NCBI GenBank assembly: GCA_949288485.1
Contig: CASEKC010000001.1
Span: 288,224 to 352,223 of the forward strand
Reading direction: 5' to 3'
From: an uncultured bacterium
GTDB taxonomy: Bacteria; Bacillota_I; Bacilli_A; RFN20; CAG-826
Length of the DNA: 64,000 bases
Below are positions 54,804-63,828 of the stretch, one piece after another. Position 1 is the first letter of the stretch; each line of letters begins with the position of its first letter. The position numbers and the translations under genes are program-made. The notes under the pieces are model-generated. The model had not been told where the DNA came from, made no database searches, and saw only the letters and a list, made by a program, of their open reading frames with translations.

Positions 54804-55154
54804 CTATTTAAGAATTTGTTTAATTCTTGCAGATTTACCACTTCTTTGTCTAAGGTAAGTAATTTTATTTCTTCTAACTTTACCTCTTTTAGCAACTTCA
54901 ATTTTTGTGACGTTTGGTGAGTGTAATGGGAAGATTCTTTCAACACCGATTCCACTAGAAATTTTTCTAACAGTAAATGTTTCATTAACTCCGCCACCTC
55001 TTCTAGCCATAACTACACCTTCAAAAATTTGAATTCTAGTTTTGCCATTTTCTGTAATTCTAACGGAAACTTTAACAGTATCACCACTTGAGAATACAGG
55101 GACGTCATCTCTTAATTGAGTAGCAGTAACTTCTTTGACTAAATTTTTATTCAT
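54804..55154 (-). CDS. rplS: Ribosomal protein L19
   Basis: A 116-residue 50S protein at the inter-subunit bridge B8. It has [13 protein letters not shown] (about 21-33), [27 protein letters not shown] with the typical RRGGG, the [28 protein letters not shown] segment and KSARIKQIL. Normal length. Strong SD (AGGAGG). It now faces away from rpsP across 269 bases, whereas in Bacillus it follows trmD in the same direction. Confidence 0.98.
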   Translation of the reverse strand: MNKNLVKEVTATQLRDDVPVFSSGDTVKVSVRITENGKTRIQIFEGVVMARRGGGVNETFTVRKISSGIGVERIFPLHSPNVTKIEVAKRGKVRRNKITYLRQRSGKSARIKQILK

Positions 55155-55423
55155 TGTTACTTTCCTCCTATTTTCGTTCTCTTAGTGTTCATATATAATA
55201 GTTAAATATAGCGGACCACTCGTATCATTTTTAATTAAATTCCTTAAAAATGCTTTAATATTTTATATAAAACTTCCTATAAAGTAAAGTTTTTTCTATC
55301 CTTATTCTAGATTTTCTATAATCTATTTCACTATGTTAAGTATTTATACTTGACACGTATAATTTTTTTCTATAATATTATGCATGTTGAATTTAAATTT
55401 TATTAAAAAGGAGATATGAATTT
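55155..55423. other. Divergent regulatory region rplS / rpsP
   Basis: These 269 bases hold an rplS leader on the minus strand and the rpsP promoter on the plus strand. About 80 bases upstream of the rplS ATG include possible L19-leader-like pairing, but I could not establish the conserved structure. Small inverted repeats, AAAACTT/AAGTTTT (about 55266-55290) and TAGATT/AATCTA (about 55309-55326), are also present. Confidence 0.4.
55350..55376 (+). promoter_or_regulatory. Promoter of rpsP-khpA
   Basis: TTGACA (55350-55355) and TATAAT (55371-55376) are perfect consensus boxes, with an unusually short spacer of 15 bases. The rpsP SD AAGGAG begins 34 bases further on. Confidence 0.55.
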
Positions 55424-55837
55424 ATGGCAGTTAAAATTAGATTAACAAGAATTGGTAGACATAAAGATCCTATTTATAGAATCGTCGCTGCAGATCATAA
55501 ATATGCTAGAGATGGCAGATATATTGAACAAGTCGGTTATTACGATCCATCAAAAGGAATCGAAAATGCTACATTAAACGAAGAATTAGTTATTAAATGG
55601 TTAAATCAAGGTGCTCAATATAGCGATACTATTAAAGCAATCTTATCAAACAAAGGTTTAATTAAAAAAGCTAAAGAAAATAAAGGCGAAGTCGTTAAAA
55701 AAGCTAAAGTAGTTAAAACTGCTAGCCCAAAAGCTGAAGCTAAACCAAAAACAAAAAAAGTAGCTAAAAAAGCTCCTAAAGCTAAAAAGGTCGAAGAAGC
55801 TCCAGTTGAAAACACTGAAGTTAAGGAAGGAGAATAA
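55424..55837 (+). CDS. rpsP: Ribosomal protein S16 with basic C-terminal tail
   Basis: A 137-residue 30S protein; the conserved part (1-85) has MAVKIRLTRIGRHKDPIYRI (split), DGRYIEQVGYYDPS and LNQGAQYSDTIKAILS. About 50 residues of Lys/Ala/Pro-rich tail (VKKAKVVKTASPKAEAK, KKVAKKAPKAKKVEEAP) follow, not found in Bacillus S16 (90 residues). SD AAGGAG. It is the first gene of a plus-strand block, opposite to ffh, which normally precedes it in the same direction. Confidence 0.97.
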   Translation: MAVKIRLTRIGRHKDPIYRIVAADHKYARDGRYIEQVGYYDPSKGIENATLNEELVIKWLNQGAQYSDTIKAILSNKGLIKKAKENKGEVVKKAKVVKTASPKAEAKPKTKKVAKKAPKAKKVEEAPVENTEVKEGE

Positions 55838-55845
55838 TAATTAAT

Positions 55846-56103
55846 ATGGATTACATTAAATTAATCCACACAATTATTGATTCTTTTATCAATAATCCTG
55901 AGGCTGTTTTAATTAGAGAATTACCTCAAGAAAATGAAAAAGATAAAACAATTCTAATTTGTACAGAAAATGATGATACAGCTCGTTTAATTGGCAAAAA
56001 GGGCTGTGTTGCTAATGCAATAAGAGAAATCGTTACTATTGCTGGTAAATTAGAAAATAAAAAAGTTCATATTAAATTTGAATCTTTCGAACAAGACAAA
56101 TAA
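55846..56103 (+). CDS. khpA: KH-domain RNA-binding protein KhpA
   Basis: An 85-residue single KH domain with the RNA-binding loop GKKG in RLIGKKGCVANAIREIV (about 46-62). KhpA pairs with KhpB/EloR in other Firmicutes to bind RNA and influence cell division and translation. It lies eight bases after rpsP, the universal arrangement in Firmicutes, and ends in a terminator, so rimM and trmD depend on readthrough or another promoter. Confidence 0.95.
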   Translation: MDYIKLIHTIIDSFINNPEAVLIRELPQENEKDKTILICTENDDTARLIGKKGCVANAIREIVTIAGKLENKKVHIKFESFEQDK

Positions 56104-56107
56104 AATA

Positions 56108-56132
56108 AAAAGGAGTTATAACTCCTTTTTTT
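56108..56132 (+). terminator. Terminator of rpsP-khpA
   Basis: AAAGGAGTTATAACTCCTTT is a 10-bp self-complementary stem followed by TTTT on the plus strand. It lies seven bases after the khpA stop. Confidence 0.75.
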
Positions 56133-56157
56133 AATAAAAACTAATAGGGAATAAATT

Positions 56158-56673
56158 ATGGAATATTTAAAAGTAGCAAAAATTCTTTCAACAGTAGGAT
56201 TAAAAGGCGAAGTTCGTGTCTATACAACTTCCACTTTTAAAAATCTTCGTTATAAAAAAGGAAATTCTCTTTTTTATATGAATGAAAATAATGAATATAT
56301 AGAAATACATATAAAGAACTATCGAAATAAAGAAGGAAACATTGATTATTTAACATTTGAAGAATTCGATTCAATAGAAAAAGTAGAATTTTTATTAAAT
56401 AAAGAACTTTTTGCCTTAAAAGATTATAAAAATTTAAAAGATAACGAATATTATTATTCCGATTTAATTTCTTCTACTTGTTTTGATGAAGATAATAACG
56501 AATTAGGAATTATAAAAGATATTAAAGAATTCAATGCTAATGTTTCAATTGAACTAAAACTTAATAATAATAAAATAATATATATTCCTTTTAATGATTT
56601 TTTTATTAAAAATGTCGATATCACATCAAAAAAAGTTATTATTCATGTTATTGAAGGACTTTTAGAAATATGA
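56158..56673 (+). CDS. rimM: Ribosome maturation factor RimM
   Basis: A 171-residue factor that binds S19 and helps mature the 30S head. The N-terminal RimM barrel has KVAKILSTVGLKGEVRVY (about 5-22), and the C-terminal PRC-barrel includes NEYYYSDLISSTCFDEDNNELGIIKDI and FNDFFIKNVDITSKKV (about 95-165). The stop overlaps the trmD ATG (ATGA), so they are translationally coupled. Normal length. Confidence 0.95.
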   Translation: MEYLKVAKILSTVGLKGEVRVYTTSTFKNLRYKKGNSLFYMNENNEYIEIHIKNYRNKEGNIDYLTFEEFDSIEKVEFLLNKELFALKDYKNLKDNEYYYSDLISSTCFDEDNNELGIIKDIKEFNANVSIELKLNNNKIIYIPFNDFFIKNVDITSKKVIIHVIEGLLEI

Positions 56674-57449
56674 TTATAAAAATTTTGACTACATTTCCAG
56701 AAATGTTTGATTCTTTTTTATCTTCATCGATTATTAAAAGAGCTATTTCTAAAAATTTAGTAAAGGTAAAATTAATCAATCTTCGTGATTATACTAAAGA
56801 TAAACATCATCGAACAGATACACCTCCTATTGGTGGAGGAGCTGGGTTAATAATGAAGTGTCAACCTATTTATGATGCTTTAATTGCTAATTCGACTAGC
56901 GATACTCTTCGTATTATTATGTCTCCACGTGGAAAAACATATAATCAAAAAATGGCTCAAGATATTGTCAAAAATTATAACGATATAATTATATTATGCG
57001 GTCATTATGAAGGATTAGATGAGCGAATCTATAAATATTTCGATTTAGAATTATCAATTGGCGATTATATCTTAACAGGTGGAGAAACTGCCTCTTTTGT
57101 TTTAATAGATTCATTATCTCGACTTATTGATGGAGTTATTAATAAAGAATCTATAGTTGAAGAAACATTCTCAAGAAATTTTGTAGAATATCCTCAATAT
57201 ACTGAACCTTATGAGTTTAATGGAGATAAAGTTCCAGATATCTTATATTCAGGAAATCACGAGGCGATAAAAAAATATAATTTAAAAAAATCAATTGAAT
57301 ACACAATGAAATATCGTCCTGATTTGTTAAATAATTATGAATTTAATAAAGAAGAACTATCGTTGTTAAATGAAATAAAAGAACAAAAAATGGCTTCTTG
57401 GGAACAAAAAGCCATTGAAAAAGGACATAAATTTATCAAAAAAGATTAA
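56670..57449 (+). CDS. trmD: tRNA (guanine-37-N1)-methyltransferase
   Basis: Methylates G37 next to the anticodon with S-adenosylmethionine, keeping the reading frame. The 259 residues have [13 protein letters not shown] (about 4-16), [15 protein letters not shown] [15 protein letters not shown] (about 50), and the deep-knot [28 protein letters not shown] (about 110-140). The ATG overlaps the rimM stop. It converges with ffh, whose stop shares the last four bases (TTAA). Confidence 0.97.
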   Translation: [259 protein letters not shown]

Positions 57450-58777
57450 AATTTGAATCCAGGTGGTAACATGCCACCTTTTTTTCCTTTCATTTGTTTC
57501 ATCATCATTTGCATTTGTTCGTATTTCTTTAAAACACGGTTAATATCAGCGTTAGTTTTGCCGCTTCCTTTAGCAATTCTAACTTTTCTAGAATTTTTTA
57601 ATATACTAGGATCTGCTCTTTCTTCTGGAGTCATTGAATTAATAATAGCTTCGAAACTTCTCATTTCTTTATTCAATAATTCTTGTTGTTCATCACTAAT
57701 TGAAGGCATTCCAGGAATAAGTTTTAATAAACCTTTCATCGACCCCATTTTTTGAATTTGTTTCATTTGTTTTAACATATCATCCAAAGTAAAACGTCCT
57801 TCCATTAATTTATTGACACTTTTTTTAGCTTCTTTTTCATCAATATTTTCACTAACTTTATCAACTAATGTTAAAATATCACCCATTCCTAAAATTCTAT
57901 CGGCCATTCTATCTGGATAGAAAATATCTAAATCGGAAATTTTTTCGCCAACACCAGCAAACTTAATACCTAAAGAGGTAGCACTAGCTATTGATAAAGC
58001 AGCCCCACCACGGCTATCTCCATCTAACTTGGTCATAATTACACCGGTTAAGCCTACTTTTTCATTAAAACTGTTTGCAACATTTAATGATTCTTGACCA
58101 CTTAAAGCATCGACTACTAAAAGTTTTTCATCTATTTCAATAGAATTATTAATATCATTTAATTCTTGCATTAAAGCTTCATCAATAGAAAGTCGACCTG
58201 CAGTATCGATAATTAATACATCATAAAGACCTAATCTAGCAGCTTCATCAGCTTTTTTAGCTATTTCAATTGGTGAAGTATTTGTTCCCATTTCAAAAAG
58301 AGTAACATCTATACTGTTTGCTAATTCTTTTAATTGATCAATTGCTGCAAGTCTATAAACATCACAAGCTGCAAGCATGACTTTTTTATTTAATTTATTT
58401 TTTAATAAATATGCTAATTTTGCTGCTGTAGTTGTTTTACCACTACCTTGTAAACCAACAAGCATAATTTTTGTTGTTCGATTTTTTTGATAAAAAATAT
58501 CTGATTTTCCACTACCTAAAAGTATAGTTAACTCCTCACGAACAATTTTAACAACCATTTCTGAAGGATTTAATTTATCATAAACATCTAAACCAAGGCA
58601 TTTTTCCTTAATTTTTGCAATAAATTCTTTAACTACTTTGAAATTAACATCTGCTTCTAAAAGTGCTAATCTAATATCTTTTAAAATTGAATCCATATTA
58701 GATTCAGTTAACTTATGTTCACCTTTTAATCGTTTGATTATTTTCGAAAACTTGTCAGTAAGTGCTTCAAATGCCAT
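57446..58777 (-). CDS. ffh: Signal recognition particle protein Ffh
   Basis: The 443-residue SRP GTPase that targets membrane and secreted proteins. N-G domains: GLQGSGKTTTAAKLA (about 107-121), DVYRLAAIDQLKELA, DTAGRLSIDEAL (about 191), TKLDGDSRGGAALS. The M domain from about 305 (GMGDILTLV) ends with the Met-rich KKYEQMQMMMKQMKGKKGG, which binds signal peptides and SRP RNA. It follows ylxM and converges with trmD, overlapping four bases at the stops. No SRP RNA gene was found in this window. Confidence 0.97.
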   Translation of the reverse strand: MAFEALTDKFSKIIKRLKGEHKLTESNMDSILKDIRLALLEADVNFKVVKEFIAKIKEKCLGLDVYDKLNPSEMVVKIVREELTILLGSGKSDIFYQKNRTTKIMLVGLQGSGKTTTAAKLAYLLKNKLNKKVMLAACDVYRLAAIDQLKELANSIDVTLFEMGTNTSPIEIAKKADEAARLGLYDVLIIDTAGRLSIDEALMQELNDINNSIEIDEKLLVVDALSGQESLNVANSFNEKVGLTGVIMTKLDGDSRGGAALSIASATSLGIKFAGVGEKISDLDIFYPDRMADRILGMGDILTLVDKVSENIDEKEAKKSVNKLMEGRFTLDDMLKQMKQIQKMGSMKGLLKLIPGMPSISDEQQELLNKEMRSFEAIINSMTPEERADPSILKNSRKVRIAKGSGKTNADINRVLKKYEQMQMMMKQMKGKKGGMLPPGFKF

Positions 58778-58778
58778 A

Positions 58779-59075
58779 TTATTTTAACTCCTTCATAACT
58801 TTATCTAAATATTCTTGCGGAATATCCATACTTTCAATATTTTTAATTTTAGCGAAAAGTTTAATTTTTTCTTCATAATATATTAAATTATCACAGGCAT
58901 GTCTTAAAGAATCTAAAACCGCAGTTCGGCTAATATTTAATTCTTCGCTAATTTCTTTTAAAGATAAATTATAAAAATAATATTTTTCGATAATATCTTG
59001 TTGTTTTTTTGTTAATAATTGACCATAAAGATCGTATAGTTCATTTATGTAATCACGTAAATCTAAATTATTCAT
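58779..59075 (-). CDS. ylxM: YlxM-like SRP-associated DNA-binding protein
   Basis: A 98-residue protein from ATG 59075 (a TTG two codons upstream is in frame). A sigma-70 region-4-like helix-turn-helix is seen: TKKQQDIIEKYYFYNLSL, then KEISEELNISRTAVLDSL. The family is encoded with ffh or ftsY; streptococcal YlxM modulates SRP. It overlaps the end of ftsY by about 8 bases and ends one base before ffh, making it the middle member of the ftsY-ylxM-ffh unit. Confidence 0.92.
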   Translation of the reverse strand: MNNLDLRDYINELYDLYGQLLTKKQQDIIEKYYFYNLSLKEISEELNISRTAVLDSLRHACDNLIYYEEKIKLFAKIKNIESMDIPQEYLDKVMKELK

Positions 59076-60033
59076 TTTCAATCAAACCATGGACATATTT
59101 ACTTAAATCAAATAATTCTAAGTCATCCATTTTTTCACCTAAACCAATAAATCTAACTGGTATATCTAACTCATTTTTTATAGATAAAATGATACCGCCT
59201 TTACTAGTTCCATCCATTTTAGTAAGAATAATGCCACTTAATGGTAAAATTTCTTTAAAAGCTTTCGCTTGTAAAACTCCGTTTTGTCCAGTTGTCGCAT
59301 CAATAATTAAAAAAGATTCATCTAATGTAAAGCCTTCTTTTTCAATAACTTTTCCTATCTTTTTAAGTTCATTCATTAGGTTTACTTTGTTTTGCAATCT
59401 ACCTGCAGTATCAATAATGACTAAATCATATTCATTACTTTTGCATTTTTCTAATCCATTATAAACTACACTTGCTGGATCGCTGTTTTCTTTGCCACTA
59501 ACTATATCAGCTTTAATTTTTTCACTCCAATAAGTTAATTGTTCTTTTGCTCCGGCTCTAAAAGTATCGGCAGCGATTAATAAAACTTTTTTATCCATAG
59601 AGATATAACGGTGGGCTAATTTTGCAATTGTAGTTGTTTTTCCAACGCCATTAACTCCGCATACCAATATAATTTCAGGCTTTTTATCAAATGCTAAATC
59701 TTTTTCGTTTTCTTCGTCTTCTTTTAAATAAGAAGAGAAAATAATAGAAAATAATAATTCATTTATTTCTTCCGGTTCGTCAATTTTTTCTTTTTTAGCT
59801 TTTTCAGCTAATTCTTCCATTATTTTCATAGTAAAAGAAACGCCGCAGTCTGCAGAAATTAATATTTCTTCAATTTCTTCAAAATATTCTTCGTTAATTT
59901 TGCTATATTTTTTTGAAAGCTTTTTTAAACGATTTGTAAAAGCATCACGACTTTCTTTTAATCCAGAATCGTAAGTTTCTAAACTTTTATCTTTTTTCTT
60001 AAATTTTTCTCTTAATTTATCAAAAAATCCCAT
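59068..60033 (-). CDS. ftsY: SRP receptor FtsY
   Basis: The 321-residue GTPase that docks SRP-ribosome complexes at the membrane. GVNGVGKTTTIAKLAH (about 129-144), DTFRAGAKEQL, DTAGRLQNKVNLM (about 208) and TKMDGTSKGG are intact, and the C-terminal GLGEKMDDLELFD is typical. The N-terminal acidic A domain is almost absent (only about 30 residues), as in many Firmicutes. It lies 12 bases after rnc; smc, usually between rnc and ftsY, is missing. Confidence 0.96.
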   Translation of the reverse strand: MGFFDKLREKFKKKDKSLETYDSGLKESRDAFTNRLKKLSKKYSKINEEYFEEIEEILISADCGVSFTMKIMEELAEKAKKEKIDEPEEINELLFSIIFSSYLKEDEENEKDLAFDKKPEIILVCGVNGVGKTTTIAKLAHRYISMDKKVLLIAADTFRAGAKEQLTYWSEKIKADIVSGKENSDPASVVYNGLEKCKSNEYDLVIIDTAGRLQNKVNLMNELKKIGKVIEKEGFTLDESFLIIDATTGQNGVLQAKAFKEILPLSGIILTKMDGTSKGGIILSIKNELDIPVRFIGLGEKMDDLELFDLSKYVHGLIENE

Positions 60034-60045
60034 AAAATCGTCTCA

Positions 60046-60732
60046 TTAAATAGTTGCTTTTTTATTTAAAGCATCTTTAGCTGCGTTTTGTTCAGCCTCT
60101 TTTTTACTTTTTCCTTCGCCTTTTCCTAAAACAATGTTATTGAATAAGACCTCGACATAAAATGTTCTATAATGTGGAGGTCCTTTTTCATCTATAACGC
60201 GATATTGAACCGACTCTCTATATTCAGCTTGCATCGCTTCTTGAAGAATAGATTTATAATCTTTAATTTGATCTGTATTAAAATTTTTCATTTCATCAAT
60301 AAAGATTTTATAAATCATTTTTGATACAAATTTTATTCCTTGATCTAAATATGTTGCGCCTATAACTGCTTCAAAAACATCTTCTAAAATAGAATTATTA
60401 TTTAAAACATCCTCTTCATGCAAGGAATGACCAATTCTAATATATTTAATAAAACCTTCTTTTCTAGCTAAAGCTGCAAGACTTTTTGATTGAACTAAAT
60501 ATGCTTTAGCTTTAGTTAAATCCCCTTCTCTTAATTCAGGATGAAGAAGATATAAATTAGTCGCAACAACAAAATCTAATACCGAATCACCTAAGAACTC
60601 TAGTCTTTCATAATCATGATGAGAAGTTTTTGCATCACTATTAAAAGAGGCATGTGTAAATGCCAATTCATATAATTCTTTATTTTTAGGTTTAATTCCA
60701 AATTTTTTAAAAAAAGAAGAAAGCTCTTCCAT
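60046..60732 (-). CDS. rnc: Ribonuclease III
   Basis: The 228-residue double-strand RNA endonuclease that matures rRNA. The signature ERLEFLGDSVLDFVV is at about 43-57 with the catalytic acids, LEDVFEAVIGATYLDQG near 116-132 has the second pair, and a dsRNA-binding domain is at about 155-225 (YKSILQEAMQ, GEGKSKKEAEQNAAKDAL). It abuts plsX with no gap and is followed by ftsY after 12 bases. Confidence 0.96.
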   Translation of the reverse strand: MEELSSFFKKFGIKPKNKELYELAFTHASFNSDAKTSHHDYERLEFLGDSVLDFVVATNLYLLHPELREGDLTKAKAYLVQSKSLAALARKEGFIKYIRIGHSLHEEDVLNNNSILEDVFEAVIGATYLDQGIKFVSKMIYKIFIDEMKNFNTDQIKDYKSILQEAMQAEYRESVQYRVIDEKGPPHYRTFYVEVLFNNIVLGKGEGKSKKEAEQNAAKDALNKKATI

Positions 60733-61713
60733 TTATTTGATTTCTCCTTTTATTTTTTCAATAATGTTGTCATTTGCTAATTTTTTAGAAAGATTTAAAG
60801 CACTTAAAAATGCTTTTGCATCAGAACTACCATGTGCTTTAACGACAATTTTATTAACACCAAGAAGCATAGCTCCTCCAACATTTTTATAATCCATTTT
60901 CTTTTTCATTTCTTTTATTTGTTTTCTTAATAAAAGATAACAAATTTTTGTACCAAGGTTTTTCATAAAAGCTTCTTTTAATAAAGTAGACATTGCTTTA
61001 ACTCCGCCTTCAGTAGCTTTTAAAAATATATTGCCTGAAAAACCATCAGTAACAACAACATCAGCATTACCTTGAAGGACGTCTCTAGCTTCAATATTTC
61101 CACAGAAATTTAATGAAGAATCATTCTTTAAAATAGTGAATGCTTCTTTATTAATATCTCTACCTTTTTCTTCCTCGGTACCATTATTAAGTTGATAAAT
61201 TGCAGGATTTTCTACTTTATATGCTAAAGAATAATAAATTTTACCTAATTTAGCAAACTGAACTAATTCTTCAGCGGTATTAACTAAATTTGCACCTAAA
61301 TCGATAACAACAGTTTTTTTATCGCCAAGCAAAGTTGGGAAAGAAGTAATTAATCCAGGTCTTTTAATGCCTTTAATTCTTTTAACTTTAAAAATTGCGG
61401 CAGTTAAAAGTGCGCCAGTTGATCCAGCAGAAATTATTCCATCAAAATCATTATCTAATAATTCTTTTATAGCAACCATCAATGATGATTTTTCATCTTT
61501 TAAAGCTTTCATTGGGTCAACATCCATACTTAAAAGAGTCTCAGAATAAACAATTCGAACATTTTTATAATCTTTAAATGTATCGACATATTCTTTATTT
61601 CCTACAAGAGTTAAACAAGTATCGTCGTTATCTTTTAAAAATTCTTTTACGGTTTCAGAAGTGGCTTTAAAACCATTATCGCCGCCCATCATATCGATTA
61701 CTAAATTAATCAT
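60733..61713 (-). CDS. plsX: Phosphate acyltransferase PlsX
   Basis: The 326-residue enzyme makes acyl-phosphate from acyl-ACP (or runs in reverse) for phospholipid synthesis. It has VIDMMGGDNGFKAT at 5-18, ISAGSTGALLTAA (about 95), KTVVIDLGANLV (about 133), DVVVTDGFSGNIFLKATEG near 228-246 and YKNVGGAMLLGV. It abuts rnc. The fabD-fabG-acpP genes found after plsX in Bacillus are not here. With FakA next to it, use of exogenous fatty acids is likely. Confidence 0.96.
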   Translation of the reverse strand: MINLVIDMMGGDNGFKATSETVKEFLKDNDDTCLTLVGNKEYVDTFKDYKNVRIVYSETLLSMDVDPMKALKDEKSSLMVAIKELLDNDFDGIISAGSTGALLTAAIFKVKRIKGIKRPGLITSFPTLLGDKKTVVIDLGANLVNTAEELVQFAKLGKIYYSLAYKVENPAIYQLNNGTEEEKGRDINKEAFTILKNDSSLNFCGNIEARDVLQGNADVVVTDGFSGNIFLKATEGGVKAMSTLLKEAFMKNLGTKICYLLLRKQIKEMKKKMDYKNVGGAMLLGVNKIVVKAHGSSDAKAFLSALNLSKKLANDNIIEKIKGEIK

Positions 61714-61714
61714 T

Positions 61715-63415
61715 CTATTCTACTCCAACAATAAATGAATAAACAGGTTGATCGCCTTTGCGAATATCTATATCAACATATTCGAATTTCTTTTCGAATT
61801 CTTTTTTAACTTTATTCATTTCTTTTTCATTAATATCTTCACCGCATAAAATAGTAACAACAGCACTATCTTCATCGATTAACCCATCAAGTAATGCGAA
61901 TAATGCTTTGAATTTATCTTTATGACAAGAAATAATATCTTTTGTTTCTCTAATTGCCATAAATTGATCTTTTTTAACGCTGACACCATTAATTTCAGTA
62001 TCTTTAATAGCAAAAGTAACAGCACCAGATTTGATACTTCCAATAGCATCTTCCATTGTTTCTGTATTATCTTTTGCCTCTAATTCAGAATTAAAATTCA
62101 TTGCTGCAACTACACCTTGCATAATTGTTTTAGTAGGTATAACATGAACATCTACTTTTCCTTCTAAAACATCTTTTGCTTGGTTTGCGGCCATAATAAT
62201 ATTGCCATTGTTTGGGAAAATATAAACTATTTCAGCATTTGCACTTTCAATAGCATTTAAAAAATCATTTGTAGAAGGATTCATTGTTTGCCCACCACTA
62301 ACAATATAGTTAACACCTATTTCATTGAATAATTCATCAATTCCTTTACCTGAAGAAGTAGCAATTAAAGCATATTTTTGCTTTTCTTTTGGTTTTTCAT
62401 TTAATTTTGGAGCTGCTAAAGGTGCTTTTTTAAGTTCACTAGCAGCCATATGAGGTCCATTTTTATTTTCTTCATTAAAAAGAATTTCATGATGTTGCTC
62501 AGTCATATTTTCACACTTCAATTTAACAAATTCGCCGAATTGTTGAGCATAGTTAAAAATGTCACCAGGTCTAAGTGTATGAACATGAACTTTAACAATA
62601 TCTTCATCTTGAACAACAACTAATGAATTACCGTGTGAATTTAAAACATTAGTAAATCTATTTTTATTAAATGCTTTTTTAGAATCGGTAGGTCCAAGTC
62701 TTAAAATAAATTCTGTACAATAACCAAATTCTTCTTCATCAAATTGTGTTTGTGCACTTGAAGTTGAAACTTCTAAGGCACTTGCTTCATGTCTTTCAAT
62801 AAAATTACCTAAGAGGCAATCATACATTCCATCAATAATTCTACAAAGACCAGCTCCACCACTATCAACAACACCGACTTCTTTTAAAACAGGTAAAAGA
62901 TTAGGAGTTCTTTCTAATGATGCATAAGCTTCATCTTTTAAAATTTTCAAAGCTTCTTCAATACTCATTTTAGAAGTAACGCTTTTTGATAATTTTGAAC
63001 TTGCTTCTCTAATAACGGTTAAAATTGTACCTTCAACAGGTTTAATAACAGCTTTATAAGCGACTTTAGCACCGTTTTCAAAAGCTTCGGCAAGTCCTTT
63101 AGCATCGACTTCTTTTTTATCTTTCAAGCCTTCAGCAATACCTCTAAAAATTTGTGAAGTAATAACGCCACTATTGCCTCTAGCACCCATCAAAAGACCT
63201 TTTGAAAAAGTTTTTGCAATAACATATATATCTGTATCATTTCTAGAAGAGATCTCTTTTGCTCCACTAGTCATTGTTAAATTCATATTCATTCCAGTAT
63301 CACCATCTGGTACTGGGAAGACGTTTAAAGCGTCTACTTCAGGATAACAATTATAAAGATTATTAGCTCCACTAATAACTAAGTTCTTAAAAATTTGACC
63401 ATCAACTGTTTTCAT
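61715..63415 (-). CDS. fakA: Fatty-acid kinase subunit FakA (YloV/DhaL domain protein)
   Basis: A 566-residue protein. The N-terminal DhaL/DAK2 domain has LNVFPVPDGDTGMNMNLT (about 29-46), with the aspartates that hold the ATP-Mg, and GARGNSGVITSQIFRG (about 75). The middle and C-terminal DegV-like/FakB-binding domain has SGKGIDELFNEIG. FakA phosphorylates fatty acids carried by FakB, giving acyl-phosphate used by PlsX. One base from plsX, 23 bases from gls24-like. No fakB (DegV) gene is in the window. Slightly longer than typical (about 550). Confidence 0.93.
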   Translation of the reverse strand: MKTVDGQIFKNLVISGANNLYNCYPEVDALNVFPVPDGDTGMNMNLTMTSGAKEISSRNDTDIYVIAKTFSKGLLMGARGNSGVITSQIFRGIAEGLKDKKEVDAKGLAEAFENGAKVAYKAVIKPVEGTILTVIREASSKLSKSVTSKMSIEEALKILKDEAYASLERTPNLLPVLKEVGVVDSGGAGLCRIIDGMYDCLLGNFIERHEASALEVSTSSAQTQFDEEEFGYCTEFILRLGPTDSKKAFNKNRFTNVLNSHGNSLVVVQDEDIVKVHVHTLRPGDIFNYAQQFGEFVKLKCENMTEQHHEILFNEENKNGPHMAASELKKAPLAAPKLNEKPKEKQKYALIATSSGKGIDELFNEIGVNYIVSGGQTMNPSTNDFLNAIESANAEIVYIFPNNGNIIMAANQAKDVLEGKVDVHVIPTKTIMQGVVAAMNFNSELEAKDNTETMEDAIGSIKSGAVTFAIKDTEINGVSVKKDQFMAIRETKDIISCHKDKFKALFALLDGLIDEDSAVVTILCGEDINEKEMNKVKKEFEKKFEYVDIDIRKGDQPVYSFIVGVE

Positions 63416-63438
63416 CTTTTAAACTCCAAAAAACTGAA

Positions 63439-63801
63439 TTAAAGTACCTTTAAATCTTCAATATAAACATTAATGCTTTTAAAAACATCGCCATAATGTT
63501 TTTTTAAAAAATAAAATAATCTTTTCGACACTTCGTTAATAATTTCAGTAATCTTTAATCCATATGCTAAAACTAAATAAACATTAACAACATAATGTCC
63601 ATTTATATCTTCAGAAACTTCAATTCCACCTTGATATTTTTCTCTCTTTAAATAAGAAATAGCAGATTGGACACTAAAAACATTTGCAAGTCCAACAACA
63701 CCATAGCAAGATGAAACGATATCACCAATAAAAGTGATCATTTCTTTTTTATCAATATCAACTTTTGTTGAATTCTTTTTATTTGTCTTTACTTTTTCCA
63801 T
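63439..63801 (-). CDS. Asp23/Gls24-family protein (YloU-like)
   Basis: A 120-residue Asp23/Gls24-type protein. ITFIGDIVSSCYGVVGLANV (about 23-42) corresponds to the family's conserved hydrophobic start, GGIEVSEDINGHYVVNVYLVLAYGLKI forms the central strands, and KHYGDVFKSINVYIEDL closes it. YloU is encoded next to yloV/fakA in Bacillus and its function is unclear; other members are envelope-stress markers. First gene of the fakA-plsX-rnc-ftsY-ylxM-ffh run, behind an extended -10 promoter. Confidence 0.9.
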   Translation of the reverse strand: MEKVKTNKKNSTKVDIDKKEMITFIGDIVSSCYGVVGLANVFSVQSAISYLKREKYQGGIEVSEDINGHYVVNVYLVLAYGLKITEIINEVSKRLFYFLKKHYGDVFKSINVYIEDLKVL

Positions 63802-63828
63802 ATAAAAATTAATGCTTAACGCTTAAAT

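Noticed and set aside
54749..54997. Minus-strand 82-codon frame across rplS and its terminator
   Set aside because: It is out of frame with conserved rplS and crosses the terminator hairpin.
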